Shown: piece after piece, positions 33,301-45,896 of the stretch
Layout of the letters: every line of letters starts with the position of its first letter
Numbering within the stretch: the first letter of the stretch is position 1
Assembly (NCBI RefSeq): GCF_037392515.1
Contig: NC_090291.1
Span: 42,897,001-42,961,000 of the forward strand
Direction: 5' to 3'
Length of the DNA: 64,000 nucleotides
Origin: Haliotis asinina
Taxonomy: Eukaryota > Mollusca > Gastropoda > Lepetellida > Haliotidae
Made by a program: the position numbers and the translations under genes
Notes under the pieces: generated by a model
What the model saw: the letters and a program-made list of their open reading frames with translations, nothing else
The model's database searches: none
What the model was told of the DNA's origin: nothing

Positions 33301-34430
33301 AATCGATACTATACCTTCTGCTTAGTTTCTTTTGAACCGGAAATGGAATTATATTCCTAACCCGCTTTTCTAAGAACATATTCAGAACAGTGGGTATGCA
33401 GAGAGTTGACATATTGACTCACCTTAGCTCATCAGTTTGATTTTTCACAAGAAAAGCGGACGAGTCGATTGTATCGAAGGGAGCATGGCCCTCGATGTTT
33501 TGTTTAATCCGGTCCATTCCTTGCGAATGTGACCTTATGAGAAATGGGCGTATGACTAATGGCTGCAACCGGAAGAACAACCAAATGGCCCCTCTTCGAA
33601 CGTACCGCCAAATAGGTGGCACCGTTGGATCGCACAAGTACAACGTGTACACGACTTGCCCACATGCAAGTGTGTATGTTGACAGAACAATGACTGTGTT
33701 TAATGTAAGTATGAAATTGCACCGCGGGGCTGCCTAATCTCATTTTTATTGACGACAGTGTGCAAGAGTCTCAAAGTTTCTAGCCCACAAAATGTCTCGC
33801 TAACCCGAAATTTGAATGCAGAAACTAAGCAAAATGTCACAGAATGGTAAAATACCACAATTTATCGGGCCATAACGTTGCATTTTTAAAAGGTGTATCA
33901 CAAGTCGGAGAGAATGACATATTTCACCAGTGACACTTCACTAGCTAGTTGTGGCTGGTCCCGACTGAACATTAACTATCCACGAGTCAGTGGGTATTTC
34001 GCACACTGCTTGACAGATGCGTTAAATTATTAACTGGTATGATTGTTGGTGAAATGACGAAGACCTGTGGCAGGAAAGTTTCCTGAGTTCCCCAGGGGGA
34101 GCCTGGGTCACCGGACTTCATGTAATGCTGTCACAGCTGATGAAACACATGTACTGGTGTACAAGACGCCATCCCATATGATTCAGTGTGAGTCGAAGAT
34201 CGAATCCGCGCTCACCCACGTGGACTGAACGTAATTTGATGTGGAGTGAATGAAATATCCTTAAAACTCACTGTTTCAAAAAAGCTTGCCATAACAAAAA
34301 CATAGGTCAAAAGGATAATAATCCACTACAGACATACCAAGTGCCAGCTCAATATTCTTGTTCGAAAACTGGATGATGACAATACAATTCACACGAAGAA
34401 TGTAATGTGTAAACACATTTTACCAAAGCC
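33301..34430. other. no gene seen
   Basis: Short frames on both strands (for example near 33500-33740) overlap one another and show no recognisable domain. Confidence 0.4.
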
Positions 34431-34439
34431 CATGTTTGA

Positions 34440-35330
34440 CTCTGTAATTAGATTCAATTACAAAAAGAAACGTGAACCTTCACAGTGACGACCTTAACTT
34501 AATCATCATGCAGTAACGCCGTAATAAGCTTCAAAGTACATATATTGTAATTCAATTTCACCTGGAACCTGCACACAGAGTGACAAAAGTATGAAGAAAG
34601 GATTTGTTAACGCTGCGTGCGAGAATGCCAACATTAATCTTCCTACAAATCGATAATTACACCAGAGGTTTGTCGCAAAGACGGGGAAAAAATATTTAAA
34701 CAAAGAAGCGCCATAGCCTAATCTGTATTTCGTTGTCTGACTTGGACAGTTCCTGGTCTTCTATTTCAGAACTCCACAGCTTCTTCCGTTCTTTACTGTT
34801 TGGTTATGTCGCGTTTGATAGATTATCTACAGAGGATTTAATGGTAAAAACTCACCTGAATGACAAACGTGCACAGTGACTTTAAGTACGACTTGCGTAA
34901 TGCTAGACCAAGTAAAAATGACCTGTGAAGTATTTACTTGACATTGAGTTCGTTTCATGTGTCAATTTACGGAGCCATCTGTCTTCACTGCAATGCAAAT
35001 CTATCAGGTTTGTTGTAATGGATGCGTAAATCTCGTGATCGAATCTGAGCCACCTTTTCGGTCATGGACCCTTAATATATTGACATCATGGACAATAGCG
35101 CAGTTGAGTATAATCATTTCATGTTGACATGACCTACCCACTCCACAAAGATTCAATGACGCCATCCATACATTTCCCCACCTTCCAGGTCGTTCTATGT
35201 TCAGATACCAGACACCACTCAATAATATTTACGTAAGGTAGACATCGTAACAACAGACCTGAGTTGAATTTCCGTAAACAGTAACAATCCCAATAGCCAA
35301 TAGTCCGACTGATATTGGTCAAGAAATCCA
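34440..35330. repeat. diverged repeat E, copy 2
   Basis: Direct-orientation partner of 31550-32270, about 2.9 kb away. Confidence 0.5.
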
Positions 35331-35404
35331 ATTCGACTGCATGGGAAAATGTTCAGTAACCAAAGCTCTATTTTACTTATTCCTGACAGAAGGAGATTGT
35401 GCGT

Positions 35405-35590
35405 CGTCCGTGAAGATCGTGGTTTAGAATTTGTTTTCAGTAACGCATGCTTGTCGTAAGAGGCGACAGAGGATCGAGAGGTCAGACTCGCTGACTTGGT
35501 TGACACGTGTCATTGTAGGTCGATGTTCATACTGCTGAGCACTGGATTGTTTATCTAGAGTAGATTATATGCAGGCCGTCGCCTATTTTA
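35405..35590 (+). mobile_element. SINE-like family S1, diverged
   Basis: GTCCGTGAAGATCGTGG, TCAGTAACGCATGCTTGTCG, CTCGCTGACTTGGTTGACAC and a degraded end. Confidence 0.75.
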
Positions 35591-35732
35591 TTGTGCATGA
35601 TATAGGTGCAAGTTGCAGTGTTTGAGATTTAATAAATTACTGGTTTCACATGTATGTCAGTGAAATTATGGTTTTAGCATTTACCTTAATTTATCATTAA
35701 ACTTGTTTTGGTCATGATAATATTATGGCTGT

Positions 35733-36065
35733 GAGTGAGTGAGTGAGTTAACATTTATCATCACATCGGCAATATTACCGCCATATCGTGACGAGAACAA
35801 TCATCAAAGTGTGTATCAAGAAAATTAGAAACTAAAACCCTTTTGACGAAGAACAGTGAAACTACTATTATATCACATATATTCAATTTAAACTACTGAT
35901 TATATCTAAAACAGTATAACTAGAGGGGATAATACAATATAAAAGGGCTATAGATTGCAACAACTGAAGATCGATCACGATGCTAAGGACTATAGGGACA
36001 GTACATTTGCTTCCTGCTTTGGCCCAAGCTGGAATATGGCTGAAATATGTGACTTATAATCGTAA
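35733..36065 (-). mobile_element. LINE-A 3' UTR copy
   Basis: GTGAGTGAGTGAGTTAACAT, CACATCGGCAATATTACC, CCATATCGTGACGAGAACA and AACTGAAGATCGATCACGAT. Confidence 0.85.
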
Positions 36066-36179
36066 CTCGCTGACTCACCTCTACAATATAGCAGGAATAA
36101 TACTGAGTGCGACGATATACGAAAACACTATCGACACGTAATGCTTCAAGACAATTATATGTTGCCAGTCTGTCTACAC

Positions 36180-36880
36180 TCCATAATATGATAATAACAA
36201 TCTGAAATTTGAAGTTGATTTTGTTGATGGCGATGTACTGCTCAACGGTACATTGATGAGAGTAAACCTGGTGGAGTCATTCATCAAGTCTGCCCAGAGT
36301 GGGTCATTTGTGGAGAAGCTATCTGAGAAAACATTGCATCGTGTGTATATAAGCAGTGTGTCTAACAGAATAGCAGTCCAACTGACTCCTTCGCCTGCAT
36401 GAAGTCGGCTGGTGTAAAATGTCAAACTAAAGCTTGCTGTTTTGCCTAGGATCTGCCAATTCCCACTGGCAATCGCCAAAATGCGATTCTGAAAGAAAAT
36501 GTCAATATGAAATGCAGACTTTGTAATGAATATAAGGAAACTGCCGAACACCTTGTCAGTGGATGTCCTTCTTTGGCACAAAACTGCATATCTTGAAGAC
36601 ATAATGGCATGGCTCGTTGTTTTTACCACTGTCTCCCCCATGCCCGTGGCTTGGACGCCAAGGTCCATCCACAGTACGACCCCTGAAAGTGTCCAGAACG
36701 TCATGAAAAATGTTGCTTCCAAACCTTCGTGAAATAGGTCCATATACAGCTTCAGAAGAGTTCAACAATACCAATAAACCTGATAATGTCCTCTTTGATA
36801 TGGACAATGAATATGTTTATATCCCTGATATTTGTCTGTCCCTTTTGACGGGAATGTGATTAGCAAGATTCAGGAACGGT
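36180..36880 (+). pseudogene. LINE-C ORF2 C-terminal relic with zinc-knuckle
   Basis: A plus-strand frame has NMKCRLCNEYKETAEHLVSG followed by CPSLAQN, a CxxC-x8-H-x4-C motif typical of the C-terminal end of several LINE reverse transcriptase proteins. Shortly after, RHNGMAR and, in another frame, NKPDNVLFDMDNEYVYIPDI match the order expected downstream (RHDxxA..., then a PDI-type block). Stops and frameshifts interrupt it. The long minus-strand frame over this region (36174-36743) is a shadow of it. Confidence 0.55.
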
Positions 36881-36884
36881 ACGC

Positions 36885-37350
36885 TAAATAGGCTGACCCG
36901 TTAATCTGTAATACATACGAATTCTGTTTAGCGCCCTAGATGATTTAGAAACTAAAACAGTCTAAGGCGCTTTACAGAAAGAGTCCCAAATCCTATTGGG
37001 CGTAGTAAATCATTTGCCAGACAACGAAGATGTGATGACAAGTTTCGACTGAAGAGACTTTCAAATCCAGTAAGGTTGTTTGTTGATTTATCAATCTAAA
37101 GGGAATTTAGGAACTTTTACATAGTGATTCTCAGTGTGCACATAACTGTTTATCTGACTCGACGTCGGAGTTGTGTTACACCTATTGTCGTCTTCTTACA
37201 ATGATATATAATGACTTGTCGGAAAGTCGATAACAGACAGGAGTATTTCGACTATAAACCTCGCCAAGAACCACATGTCACACCAACAGTTTCTACTGAC
37301 AACTTTTTTATGTTGGATATGAATAGATGTGGTTTAATGTAAATTTTATC
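36885..37350. other. no gene seen
   Basis: Nothing recognised. Confidence 0.4.
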
Positions 37351-37353
37351 AAT

Positions 37354-37412
37354 TAGTGAGTGACTTGAAATTAAACGTCACCTCGGCAATATTTCAGCCA
37401 TATTTTGACGAA
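37354..37412 (-). mobile_element. LINE-A 3' terminal fragment
   Basis: GTGAGTGACTTGAAATTAAA CGTCACC and CGGCAATATTTCAGCCATAT. Confidence 0.7.
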
Positions 37413-37459
37413 TGTTGCATACACAAGTTATATCAATCAAAAAATGTACTCTCTTCTTA

Positions 37460-37690
37460 CGTACACCCGTGAAGGAGTTGATCCTCAGCAACACATCCTT
37501 CTCGTAGGAGGCGCCTTACTAGCTCGGCTGGTGATGCTCGCGGACTTGGCTGACACCTTTTGTCGAATCTCATTTCCGAAGATCGATGTTCATGCATCGA
37601 TCACTGCATTGTTTGAGCCACACTCGGTGATTTATAGACGGCAGCCATGTAGGTGGAGTATTGCTTGGTGGCGTTTAACAACAATCAGTT
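37460..37690 (+). mobile_element. SINE-like family S1, diverged
   Basis: CACCCGTGAAGGAGTTGATC, CTCAGCAACACATCCTTCTC, GGACTTGGCTGACACC, GATCGATGTTCATGCATCGA and GGTGGAGTATTGCTTGGTGG. Confidence 0.75.
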
Positions 37691-38313
37691 TTTTACAATA
37701 TATTTTTAGATTACAATCGTAAATATGGAAAGTATGCCTCGAATATTGTGATAAGTACTTAAATTATGAGTCACTGGACCTGAAGCTAATTTACAAGCAT
37801 TCTGGGAAACTGAAATTGAAAATTGCGACGCATTTTCTTGAAATCTGTTTCAAAAGTTAATCGACAGTGATGTTCACTTGCGTTAACGTTGTATATTTAA
37901 TCGCTTTCTTAAACACATTATGTTACTTAAAAACGATGAAAATTAATGGTAGGGTTACCCTGTATGACTCGACCGAATATGGGATATTGTATCTATGTTT
38001 TTCAACCAGATACCTCTCGCTCTGGAAACTGGACAGTGACCAGTTACGGCTAAATATTTGTAACAGTTCCCTTCTTTACTCGAGTAAATGAATGAAAAAA
38101 ACAGATAACTATGTTTTCAGAAAGTCTTACTCGCGAGACACCAATATTGGGCTAACTTAGGAACTAAGCACTCGACGTCAAATGGTTGCTCCAAATGCGT
38201 ATTATGTTCTTTTGTCTCGTCCGTGGAGTTACGAATATATCACTGTCGTAATATAAGCTAATGCTCGAGTCTGGAGCGAGATTTATTACCACTCGATAGT
38301 GCAATGACTGTAT

Positions 38314-38637
38314 TCATAGACGTGTCTTACAAATGGCAACCTCAGTCGAGAAGAGATAATTATCCTCTAGAGTATTCAACAAATCAATTTGGTCTTCCTG
38401 ACTGGTCCAATTAAGGCTTCTGCAAACAAATAACGGCTTAATAGAAATTTGATATCTTTTTGAATGAGTTACCCTTTCCCAGTTTTCGTACATATGTATG
38501 TGAATACTATTGCAAGTCCCCATGGCCTGGTAGACTTGGTCAAACTGGTGCCATGTTGGGCAGCGAGAGGCGATTAAAATGAAGAAGGAGTACTTGTAAT
38601 TGATAAGTCTATACCATTCGATCGTTGAACTCGCCAC
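38314..38637 (-). other. 107-codon open frame, identical in both units
   Basis: The minus-strand frame MASSTIEWYRLINYKYSFFI... ends CKTRL. It is identical at 41539-41862, which follows from the recent duplication and is not evidence of selection. No domain recognised. Confidence 0.2.
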
Positions 38638-38744
38638 TAATTACAAGTTAGCCTTGTCCAGACATGATCATTTGCGGGCTGCCGTGATAGAACAATGAAA
38701 ATGTTTCAACGTAGTGCAAATCCCCTTTGTCTTAACTCGTGAAG

Positions 38745-38995
38745 ATTCGGGGTAGGCTAGGTCTTCAGCAACCCATGCTTGCCACAAAAGGTGACTAAGC
38801 TTGTCTTAAGAGGCGACTAACAGGATCGGGTGGTCAAGCTCGGCCTGTTTGACGCATATCATCGATTTCCAATTGCGCAGATGATGTTCATGCTGTTGAT
38901 CACCAGAGTGTCTGGTCCAGAATCGATTATGTACAGACCGCGGCCATGTAACTAAAATATTGGTGAGCGCGGAGTAAAACTTCCCTCACTCACTC
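38745..38995 (+). mobile_element. SINE-like family S1 (in unit 1)
   Basis: CGTGAAGATTCGGGGTAGGC, CAGCAACCCATGCTTGCCAC, AGGCGACTAACAGGATCGGG, then GCGCGGAGTAAAACTTCCCTC and ACTCACTC. Confidence 0.88.
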
Positions 38996-39124
38996 ATCCA
39001 TCCCTTTCACTCCCTCTGCTGTCAAACCCGATTAAGGAATTGTATTGAAGCAGTTATAGCAAAGTACTGCAGCACGACATGTATTAATACATGCAAGTAA
39101 GGATTGTCAAATTTATTTCAAAGC

Positions 39125-39462
39125 AATTGATGAATTTTCCGGATTCCATGCCGGATGTCAAAAATCCAGCTGGGGTCTATGAAAAAGTCCTGTAAGTGCC
39201 CATTGTCCAGGTGTGGTGACTTACCTTCAGATGATGTTCTCCAGCCTGGTTTGAAAGTGTATTGTCCATAACATGTGTTAAAATCTAAAGCTACATGCGA
39301 GTTTTAATTCTCTGTCTTTGATAATCTAGTTCCTTTACTACCCTTCATCGATAGGTATTTTATAATTACGCTTACTCTGAATTTATAACTTTAATTTTTT
39401 AAAGTCACGATATGACTGACATAATTATTATTGGCTGTGTGACTGTAAACCCTAACTCACTC
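39125..39462 (+). mobile_element. LINE-A 3' UTR copy (in unit 1)
   Basis: GGATGTCAAAAATCCAGCTG, GTCCTGTAAGTGCCCATTGT, GTGGTGACTTACCTTCAGAT and CACGATATGACTGACATAAT, ending AACTCACTC. Confidence 0.78.
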
Positions 39463-41538
39463 TGTGGCCAAAAGTATGATTACAGACAATCGCACAAAAG
39501 GTAAGCATGCCCGGTTCTACTTGTAGCGCCATGCCCTCACATTCTGGAGCCAAAGCGGTACATGTACATTACTACCCCTGGAACCTATGTAGTTTCGGCC
39601 GAGCAATCCAATCATACGATAGCTAACATGCAGTTGTCGTTTGTGGAACTAAGAAGTATGTATTTACGCAAATTTGTTTTTCTTTTACAAAATAAAATCC
39701 TTAATGAATATATATGTAAAGTAACAACAACTACATTAATCTGATATTTGATTTCTTTTGATGGGAAAAACACGTTCATTTGAAGAACGGTCTAGTTTGA
39801 TTGATTAAATTACACAAGTGCGAGTTTGAATAGTTTTATCATTTTTGTCGACTTTATTTAATTTTTATTCTTTGTGTAGGGGAAAGCATTGAGATCTGAA
39901 GACGGGTCATTTATATTTGTGACTTCATAAGAGCCCAATGCGCAAACTTAAAGAGTCCTCGAGCTATCATCAAAGGGCAATATAACAACACAATGTAACA
40001 CTTGACGTTTGTAATACCTGAGCTGATATCTATCTGAATAACGATATCGATTTTACACATGTAATTGTTACCGGCACAGACAGGCAGCATTGGCATTTGA
40101 TCGAAACATGTAAAGATACGCAGGAAGCAGTGAATAGGAACAGACAACTCACATACGTCTTTGACTGAATTACTAACTGAAGGCTCCTGTTAGTCAATGA
40201 TCAGTCGACAAACCTCATTTGTATGCATTGCGTTATTTGCTGAACATGCTAGTGCTGCATGATATGACCAAGAGGCTATGTCTTTGTAACTGGCATATGC
40301 ACATTTCAGATCATATCCAAATATTATAGCTAAAATACATGGAATTATCATGATACGGACCTCCTATTATCAGAAATTTGCGGGCCGCTGCAAATGATAT
40401 TGGACCGCTCAACCTTAACGACGGGCCACTATCAGTTCTGTTGTCAAGTGACGTCATAATGAGCTTCGTCGGGCAGTTAATGGAAGACCTAGGGCTTCTG
40501 AAAATGATAATGCCCTCAAAAATAGCATTACCCTTATAGTACGACTATGGTAACCTCTGCATCTACGGAGACATCTGTAGCGACGACCGGAATATGGGGT
40601 ACAGAACCTGTTACATAAGGTGATATGATGGTCTTTGAGTATCTTTTGTTTCTCCATAGATACATCAGTGACCACAATTATGTGATCAGAAGACATTTCC
40701 TTTGTTCACGCAAACGACTCAGTGGAAATGATGGGCAATTTATCTCAAACAACATCGCAGCTGTAAGTCAAATATTTTACAGTCGCATCATTTACTTCCT
40801 GGCCAAGCTAACCGGTACTGAACAAGTTGTTACATGTAAATGATAAAGGTGTGCGCCGACAGTAATTCCTGTGTAAGCATATATTCCATTGCATACATCT
40901 CGATGTCTGCTTTACAGCTTTAAGATACCTGGATGATGTAGGGTCCTTGGCAATTGTGCATGTACCATGACAACGCACCGACATCGGTTTTTCATCAGTT
41001 TTGTCGTTGTGTGTATCAGTATGACAAAGCAGGAGCGTACTGATTCTCAGTACCACTAAGAGGAGAACACAAACATAAAAGTTAATCGACAGTGATGTTC
41101 ACTTGCGTTAACGTTGTATATTTAATCGCTTTCTTAAACACATTATGTTACTTAAAAACGATGAAAATTAATGGTAGGGTTACCCTATATGACTAGACCG
41201 AATATGGGATATTGTGTCTATGTTTTTCAACCAGATACCTCTCGCTCTGGAAACTGGACAGTGACCAGTTACGTCTAAACATTTGTAACAGTTCCCTTCT
41301 TTACTCGAGTAAATGAATGAAAAAAACAGATAACTATGTTTTCAGAAAGTCTTACTCGCGAGACACCAATATTGGGCTAACTTAGGAACTAAGCACTCGA
41401 CGTCAAATGGTTGCTCCAAATGCGTATTATGTTCTTTTGTCTCGTCCGTGGAGTTACGAATATATCACTGTCGTAATATAAGCTAATGCTCGAGTCTGGA
41501 GCAAGATTTATTACCACTCGATAGTGCAATGACTGTAT

Positions 41539-41862
41539 TCATAGACGTGTCTTACAAATGGCAACCTCAGTCGAGAAGAGATAATTATCCTCTAGAGTAT
41601 TCAACAAATCAATTTGGTCTTCCTGACTGGTCCAATTAAGGCTTCTGCAAACAAATAACGGCTTAATAGAAATTTGATATCTTTTTGAATGAGTTACCCT
41701 TTCCCAGTTTTCGTACATATGTATGTGAATACTATTGCAAGTCCCCATGGCCTGGTAGACTTGGTCAAACTGGTGCCATGTTGGGCAGCGAGAGGCGATT
41801 AAAATGAAGAAGGAGTACTTGTAATTGATAAGTCTATACCATTCGATCGTTGAACTCGCCAC
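41539..41862 (-). other. 107-codon open frame, unit 2 copy
   Basis: Same as 38314-38637. Confidence 0.2.
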
Positions 41863-41969
41863 TAATTACAAGTTAGCCTTGTCCAGACATGATCATTTGC
41901 GGGCTGCCGTGATAGAACAATGAAAATGTTTCAACGTAGTGCAAATCCCCTTTGTCTTAACTCGTGAAG

Positions 41970-42220
41970 ATTCGGGGTAGGCTAGGTCTTCAGCAACCCA
42001 TGCTTGCCACAAAAGGTGACTAAGCTTGTCTTAAGAGGCGACTAACAGGATCGGGTGGTCAAGCTCGGCCTGTTTGACGCATATCATCGATTTCCAATTG
42101 CGCAGATGATGTTCATGCTGTTGATCACCAGAGTGTCTGGTCCAGAATCGATTATGTACAGACCGCGGCCATGTAACTAAAATATTGGTGAGCGCGGAGT
42201 AAAACTTCCCTCACTCACTC
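41970..42220 (+). mobile_element. SINE-like family S1 (in unit 2)
   Basis: Duplicate of 38745-38995. Confidence 0.88.
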
Positions 42221-42349
42221 ATCCATCCCTTTCACTCCCTCTGCTGTCAAACCCGATTAAGGAATTGTATTGAAGCAGTTATAGCAAAGTACTGCAGCAC
42301 GACATGTATTAATACATGCAAGTAAGGATTGTCAAATTTATTTCAAAGC

Positions 42350-42687
42350 AATTGATGAATTTTCCGGATTCCATGCCGGATGTCAAAAATCCAGCTGGGG
42401 TCAATGAAAAAGTCCTGTAAGTGCCCATTGTCCAGGTGTGGTGACTTACCTTCAGATGATGTTCTCCAGCCTGGTTTGAAAGTGTATTGTCCATAACATG
42501 TGTTAAAATCTAAAGCTACATGCGAGTTTTAATTCTCTGTCTTTGATAATCTAGTTCCTTTACTACCCTTCATCGATAGGTATTTTATAATTACGCTTAC
42601 TCTGAATTTATAACTTTAATTTTTTAAAGTCACGATATGACTGACATAATTATTATTGGCTGTGTGACTGTAAACCCTAACTCACTC
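42350..42687 (+). mobile_element. LINE-A 3' UTR copy (in unit 2)
   Basis: Duplicate of 39125-39462. Confidence 0.78.
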
Positions 42688-44299
42688 TGTGGCCAAAAGT
42701 ATGATTACAGACAATCGCACAAAAGGTAAGCATGCCCGGTTCTACTTGTAGCGCCATGCCCTCACATTCTGGAGCCAAAGCGGTACATGTACATTACTAC
42801 CCCTGGAACCTATGTAGTTTCGGCCGAGCAATCAAATCATACGATAGCTAACATGCAGTTGTCGTTTGTGGAACTAAGAAGTATGTATTTACGCAAATTT
42901 GTTTTTCTTTTACAAAATAAAATCCTTAATGAATATATATGTAAAGTAACAACAACTACATTAATCTGATATTTGATTTCTTTTGATGGGAAAAACACGT
43001 TCATTTGAAGAACGGTCTAGTTTGATTGATTAAATTACACAAGTGCGAGTTTGAATAGTTTTATCATTTTTGTCGACTTTATTTAATTTTTATTCTTTGT
43101 GTAGGGGAAAGCATTGAGATCTGAAGACGGGTCATTTATATTTGTGACTTCATAAGAGCCCAATGCGCAAACTTAAAGAGTCCTCGAGCTATCATCAAAG
43201 GGCAATATAACAACACAATGTAACACTTGACGTTTGTAATACCTGAGCTGATATCTATCTGAATAACGATTTTACACATGTAATTGTTACCGGCACAGAC
43301 AGGCAGCATTGGCATTTGATCGAAACATGTAAAGATACGCAGGAAGCAGTGAATAGGAACAGACAACTCACATACGTCTTTGACTGAATTACTAACTGAA
43401 GGCTCCTGTTAGTCAATGATCAGTCGACAAACCTCATTTGTATGCATTGCGTTATTTGCTGAACATGCTAGTGCTGCATGATATGACCAAGAGGCTATGT
43501 CTTTGTAACTGGCATATGCACATTTCAGATCATATCCAAATATTATAGCTAAAATACATGGAATTATCATGATACGGACCTCCTATTATCAGAAATTTGC
43601 GGGCCGCTGCAAATGATATTGGACCGCTCAACCTTAACGACGGGCCACTATCAGTTCTGTTGTCAAGTGACGTCATAATGAGCTTCGTCGGGCAGTTAAT
43701 GGAAGACCTCGGGCTTCTGAAAATGATAATGCCCTCAAAAATAGCATTACCCTTATAGTACGACTATGGTAACCTCTGCATCTACTGAGACATCTGTAGC
43801 GACGACCGGAATATGGGGTACAGAACCTGTTACATAAGGTGATATGATGGTCTTTGAGTGTCTTTTGTTTCTCCATAGATACATCAGTGACCACAATTAT
43901 GTGATCAGAAGACATTTCCTTTGTTCACGCAAACGACTCAGTGGAAATGATGGGCAATTTATCTCAAACAACATCGCAGCTGTAAGTCAAATATTTTACA
44001 GTCGCATCATTTACTTCCTGGCCAAGCTAACCGGTACTGAACAAGTTCTTACATGTAAATGATAAAGGTGTGCGCCGACAGTAATTCCTGTGTAAGCATA
44101 TATTCCATTGCATACATCTCGATGTCTGCTTTACAGCTTTAAGATACCTGGATGATGTAGGGTCCTTGGCAATTGTGCATGTACCATGACAACGCACCGA
44201 CATCGGTTTTTCATCAGTTTTGTCGTTGTGTGTATCAGTATGACAAAGCAGGAGCGTACCGATTCTCAGTACCACCAAGAGGAGAACACAAACATAAAA

Positions 44300-44404
44300 C
44301 CATGGCCAAAACTCGTCCAGACAAGTCAACGTTTGACATTCATTGAACATGCATGGGGAATTCGTGAACGGCACCGTCAACAACCACCGAAGTTGATGGA
44401 ATGA
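44300..44404 (+). pseudogene. Tc1/mariner transposase C-terminal relic
   Basis: The frame reads PWPKLVQTSQRLTFIEHAWG IRERHRQQPPKLME and stop. Tc1 transposases carry PWPA.SPDLxxIEHxWDxLxRRVRxR...PPxxLxEL at this point, with the Glu of IEHAW as the last catalytic acidic residue (DD34E type). The SPDL part is scrambled by a frame change and only about 35 codons remain. A DNAP-like motif lies upstream near 44190, but the spacing is too long for an intact enzyme. Confidence 0.6.
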
Positions 44405-45020
44405 GCCCAGTTGACAATCAAACGTTGATTACACGTACGCGTCGCCGAATCAGGGATCTTTTTTATAATACAGGCGGAATACACGATACGTTAATCTGAC
44501 CTGCCACGACAAGTACGACTACGATTAATCGCAGACAATTGTCCCTGTCACGATGGAGAAAACATTCGATGTCACTGAAAATATGAAAACATAATTTGTT
44601 GTGTCAGCTGTTCATTGAATACTCTGTGGTAACAGTATATTTTGCCACGTACTATATTTGAACGGTGTCTTCTCTTTGGCATTGTCCAATGGTAAACTGT
44701 TCATCTCATTAAATGTATAATATTAATAGTAGTGACACCTTTTTACTAAATATCCATTACTTTCTTTTAATAATATACACGATTAAAGATTGTAAAGTAA
44801 CATATAATTGCCCACAAAATATGCCCCCAAATACCAAATCATATTTTCAGATCTGCACTGTAGCAAATTTTAATCTGTGCAGGGCATTTAGAAGTGGAAC
44901 CGTTTATCTGATATCAGATAAGATTCTGACAAGTGCCTACAGAAAAGCCAGATTTATGGATGTCAACGTCTCCGAAACGGTAACATTATAAACGTCAGGA
45001 ACCAATTATAAACATGGGTG
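44405..45020. other. no gene seen
   Basis: The frame at 44713-44991 has no recognisable domain. Confidence 0.4.
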
Positions 45021-45027
45021 ATTGATT

Positions 45028-45640
45028 GATTGAGTGACTGAGTGGGTTAAACGTTAACGTCACAAAGGCCATATTGCATCCATATCGTGACGAGAACAGT
45101 TTATGTCAATATTCACCCCGACAAATGTATTAGCTAAAAACCCGCCATCAAAGGACAGTAAAACTACTAGAATATCACAGCTCTTTTTTAATTAAAACTA
45201 GTACGCTACAGTAAAAATATACCTCAGAACAACAGTACAATCTAAGAATGAACTATAGATCACTAGCAATTGAAGGTTGATCACAGTACCAAAGACCATG
45301 GGGACTTACAATACCTTTGCTACCTACATGGACCCTAGCTGGATTTACATGATTCCTCCAGCCGCCAGCGATTGGAGTCAAATTTAGCCATGAATAAAAT
45401 TACAAAACTCCTACGCTTAAAATCCTGATGCGCTTGAAATTTACTTTGGGAGTTTGGGGACTTATGTACCCTCTGGAGGACAATACTTTTACAATATATC
45501 AACCTCCTTTGAGGGTACAGCTACTAACAATCAAAGTTGACAGTCTAACTTACCAATTTTAAAAACCTTATCTATTTACGAAACATTTATCAAAATTCAT
45601 TTAACAAATCTATCTCCCTTAAAATTTTAATAAGATGTTG
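45028..45640 (-). mobile_element. LINE-A 3' end, extends to the ORF2 stop region
   Basis: Covers the terminal module (CATATCGTGACGAGAACAGT), AGACCATGGGGACTTACAAT, TACATGGACCCTAGCTGG, and beyond the usual 3' UTR start into TACCAATTTTAAAAACCTTA and TCAAAATTCATTTAACAAAT, which match the LINE-A sequence at 9440-9540 next to its ORF. This ties the short copies to the LINE. Confidence 0.82.
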
Positions 45641-45896
45641 TCTGTCACAGATGCTGCCTCCTGTTTGCATTCCACTCCATGTAGACGTCTTTCAGCCATG
45701 AGGTTGTTGGGGACGTGCAAACCTCCAAACACTGAAAGATAGAAATTATGTAGTCTAACTACCTAAGGTGACAGACAAATCGTAAGGGCAACAAAACCAT
45801 TTTCGTAATCGTAGGGTATCTGTGCCAAACGCGGGTACGATATCTTGCTGACGCAATTGTAAAGCTAGGTCATTGTTCACCAATGAAAAGGTGTTT

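Larger units (their letters stand above)
37856..41080. repeat. 3.2 kb tandem duplication, unit 1
   Basis: Starts GTTAATCGACAGTGATGTTC and is repeated in direct orientation from 41081. I count roughly 14 substitutions and one 6-bp indel over 3.2 kb (about 0.4% divergence). AAAA precedes unit 1 (37852-37855), lies at the junction (41077-41080) and ends unit 2 (44296-44299). The unit contains an S1 SINE and a LINE-A copy but no recognisable gene. Confidence 0.97.
41081..44299. repeat. 3.2 kb tandem duplication, unit 2
   Basis: Second unit, 6 bp shorter than unit 1 because of a deletion near 43268 (GATAACGATATCGATTTTAC in unit 1 versus GATAACGATTTTAC). It ends at AAAA directly before CCATGGCC of a Tc1-like relic. 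Confidence 0.97.

Noticed and set aside
36174..36743. 189-codon minus-strand frame
   Set aside because: It is antisense to a LINE zinc-knuckle relic (CRLCNEYKETAEHLVSG) on the plus strand and has no recognisable domain.
38314..41862. Conserved 107-codon frame in two copies as a duplicated gene
   Set aside because: The identity comes from the recent 3.2 kb duplication; no domain, splice site or codon bias supports a gene.
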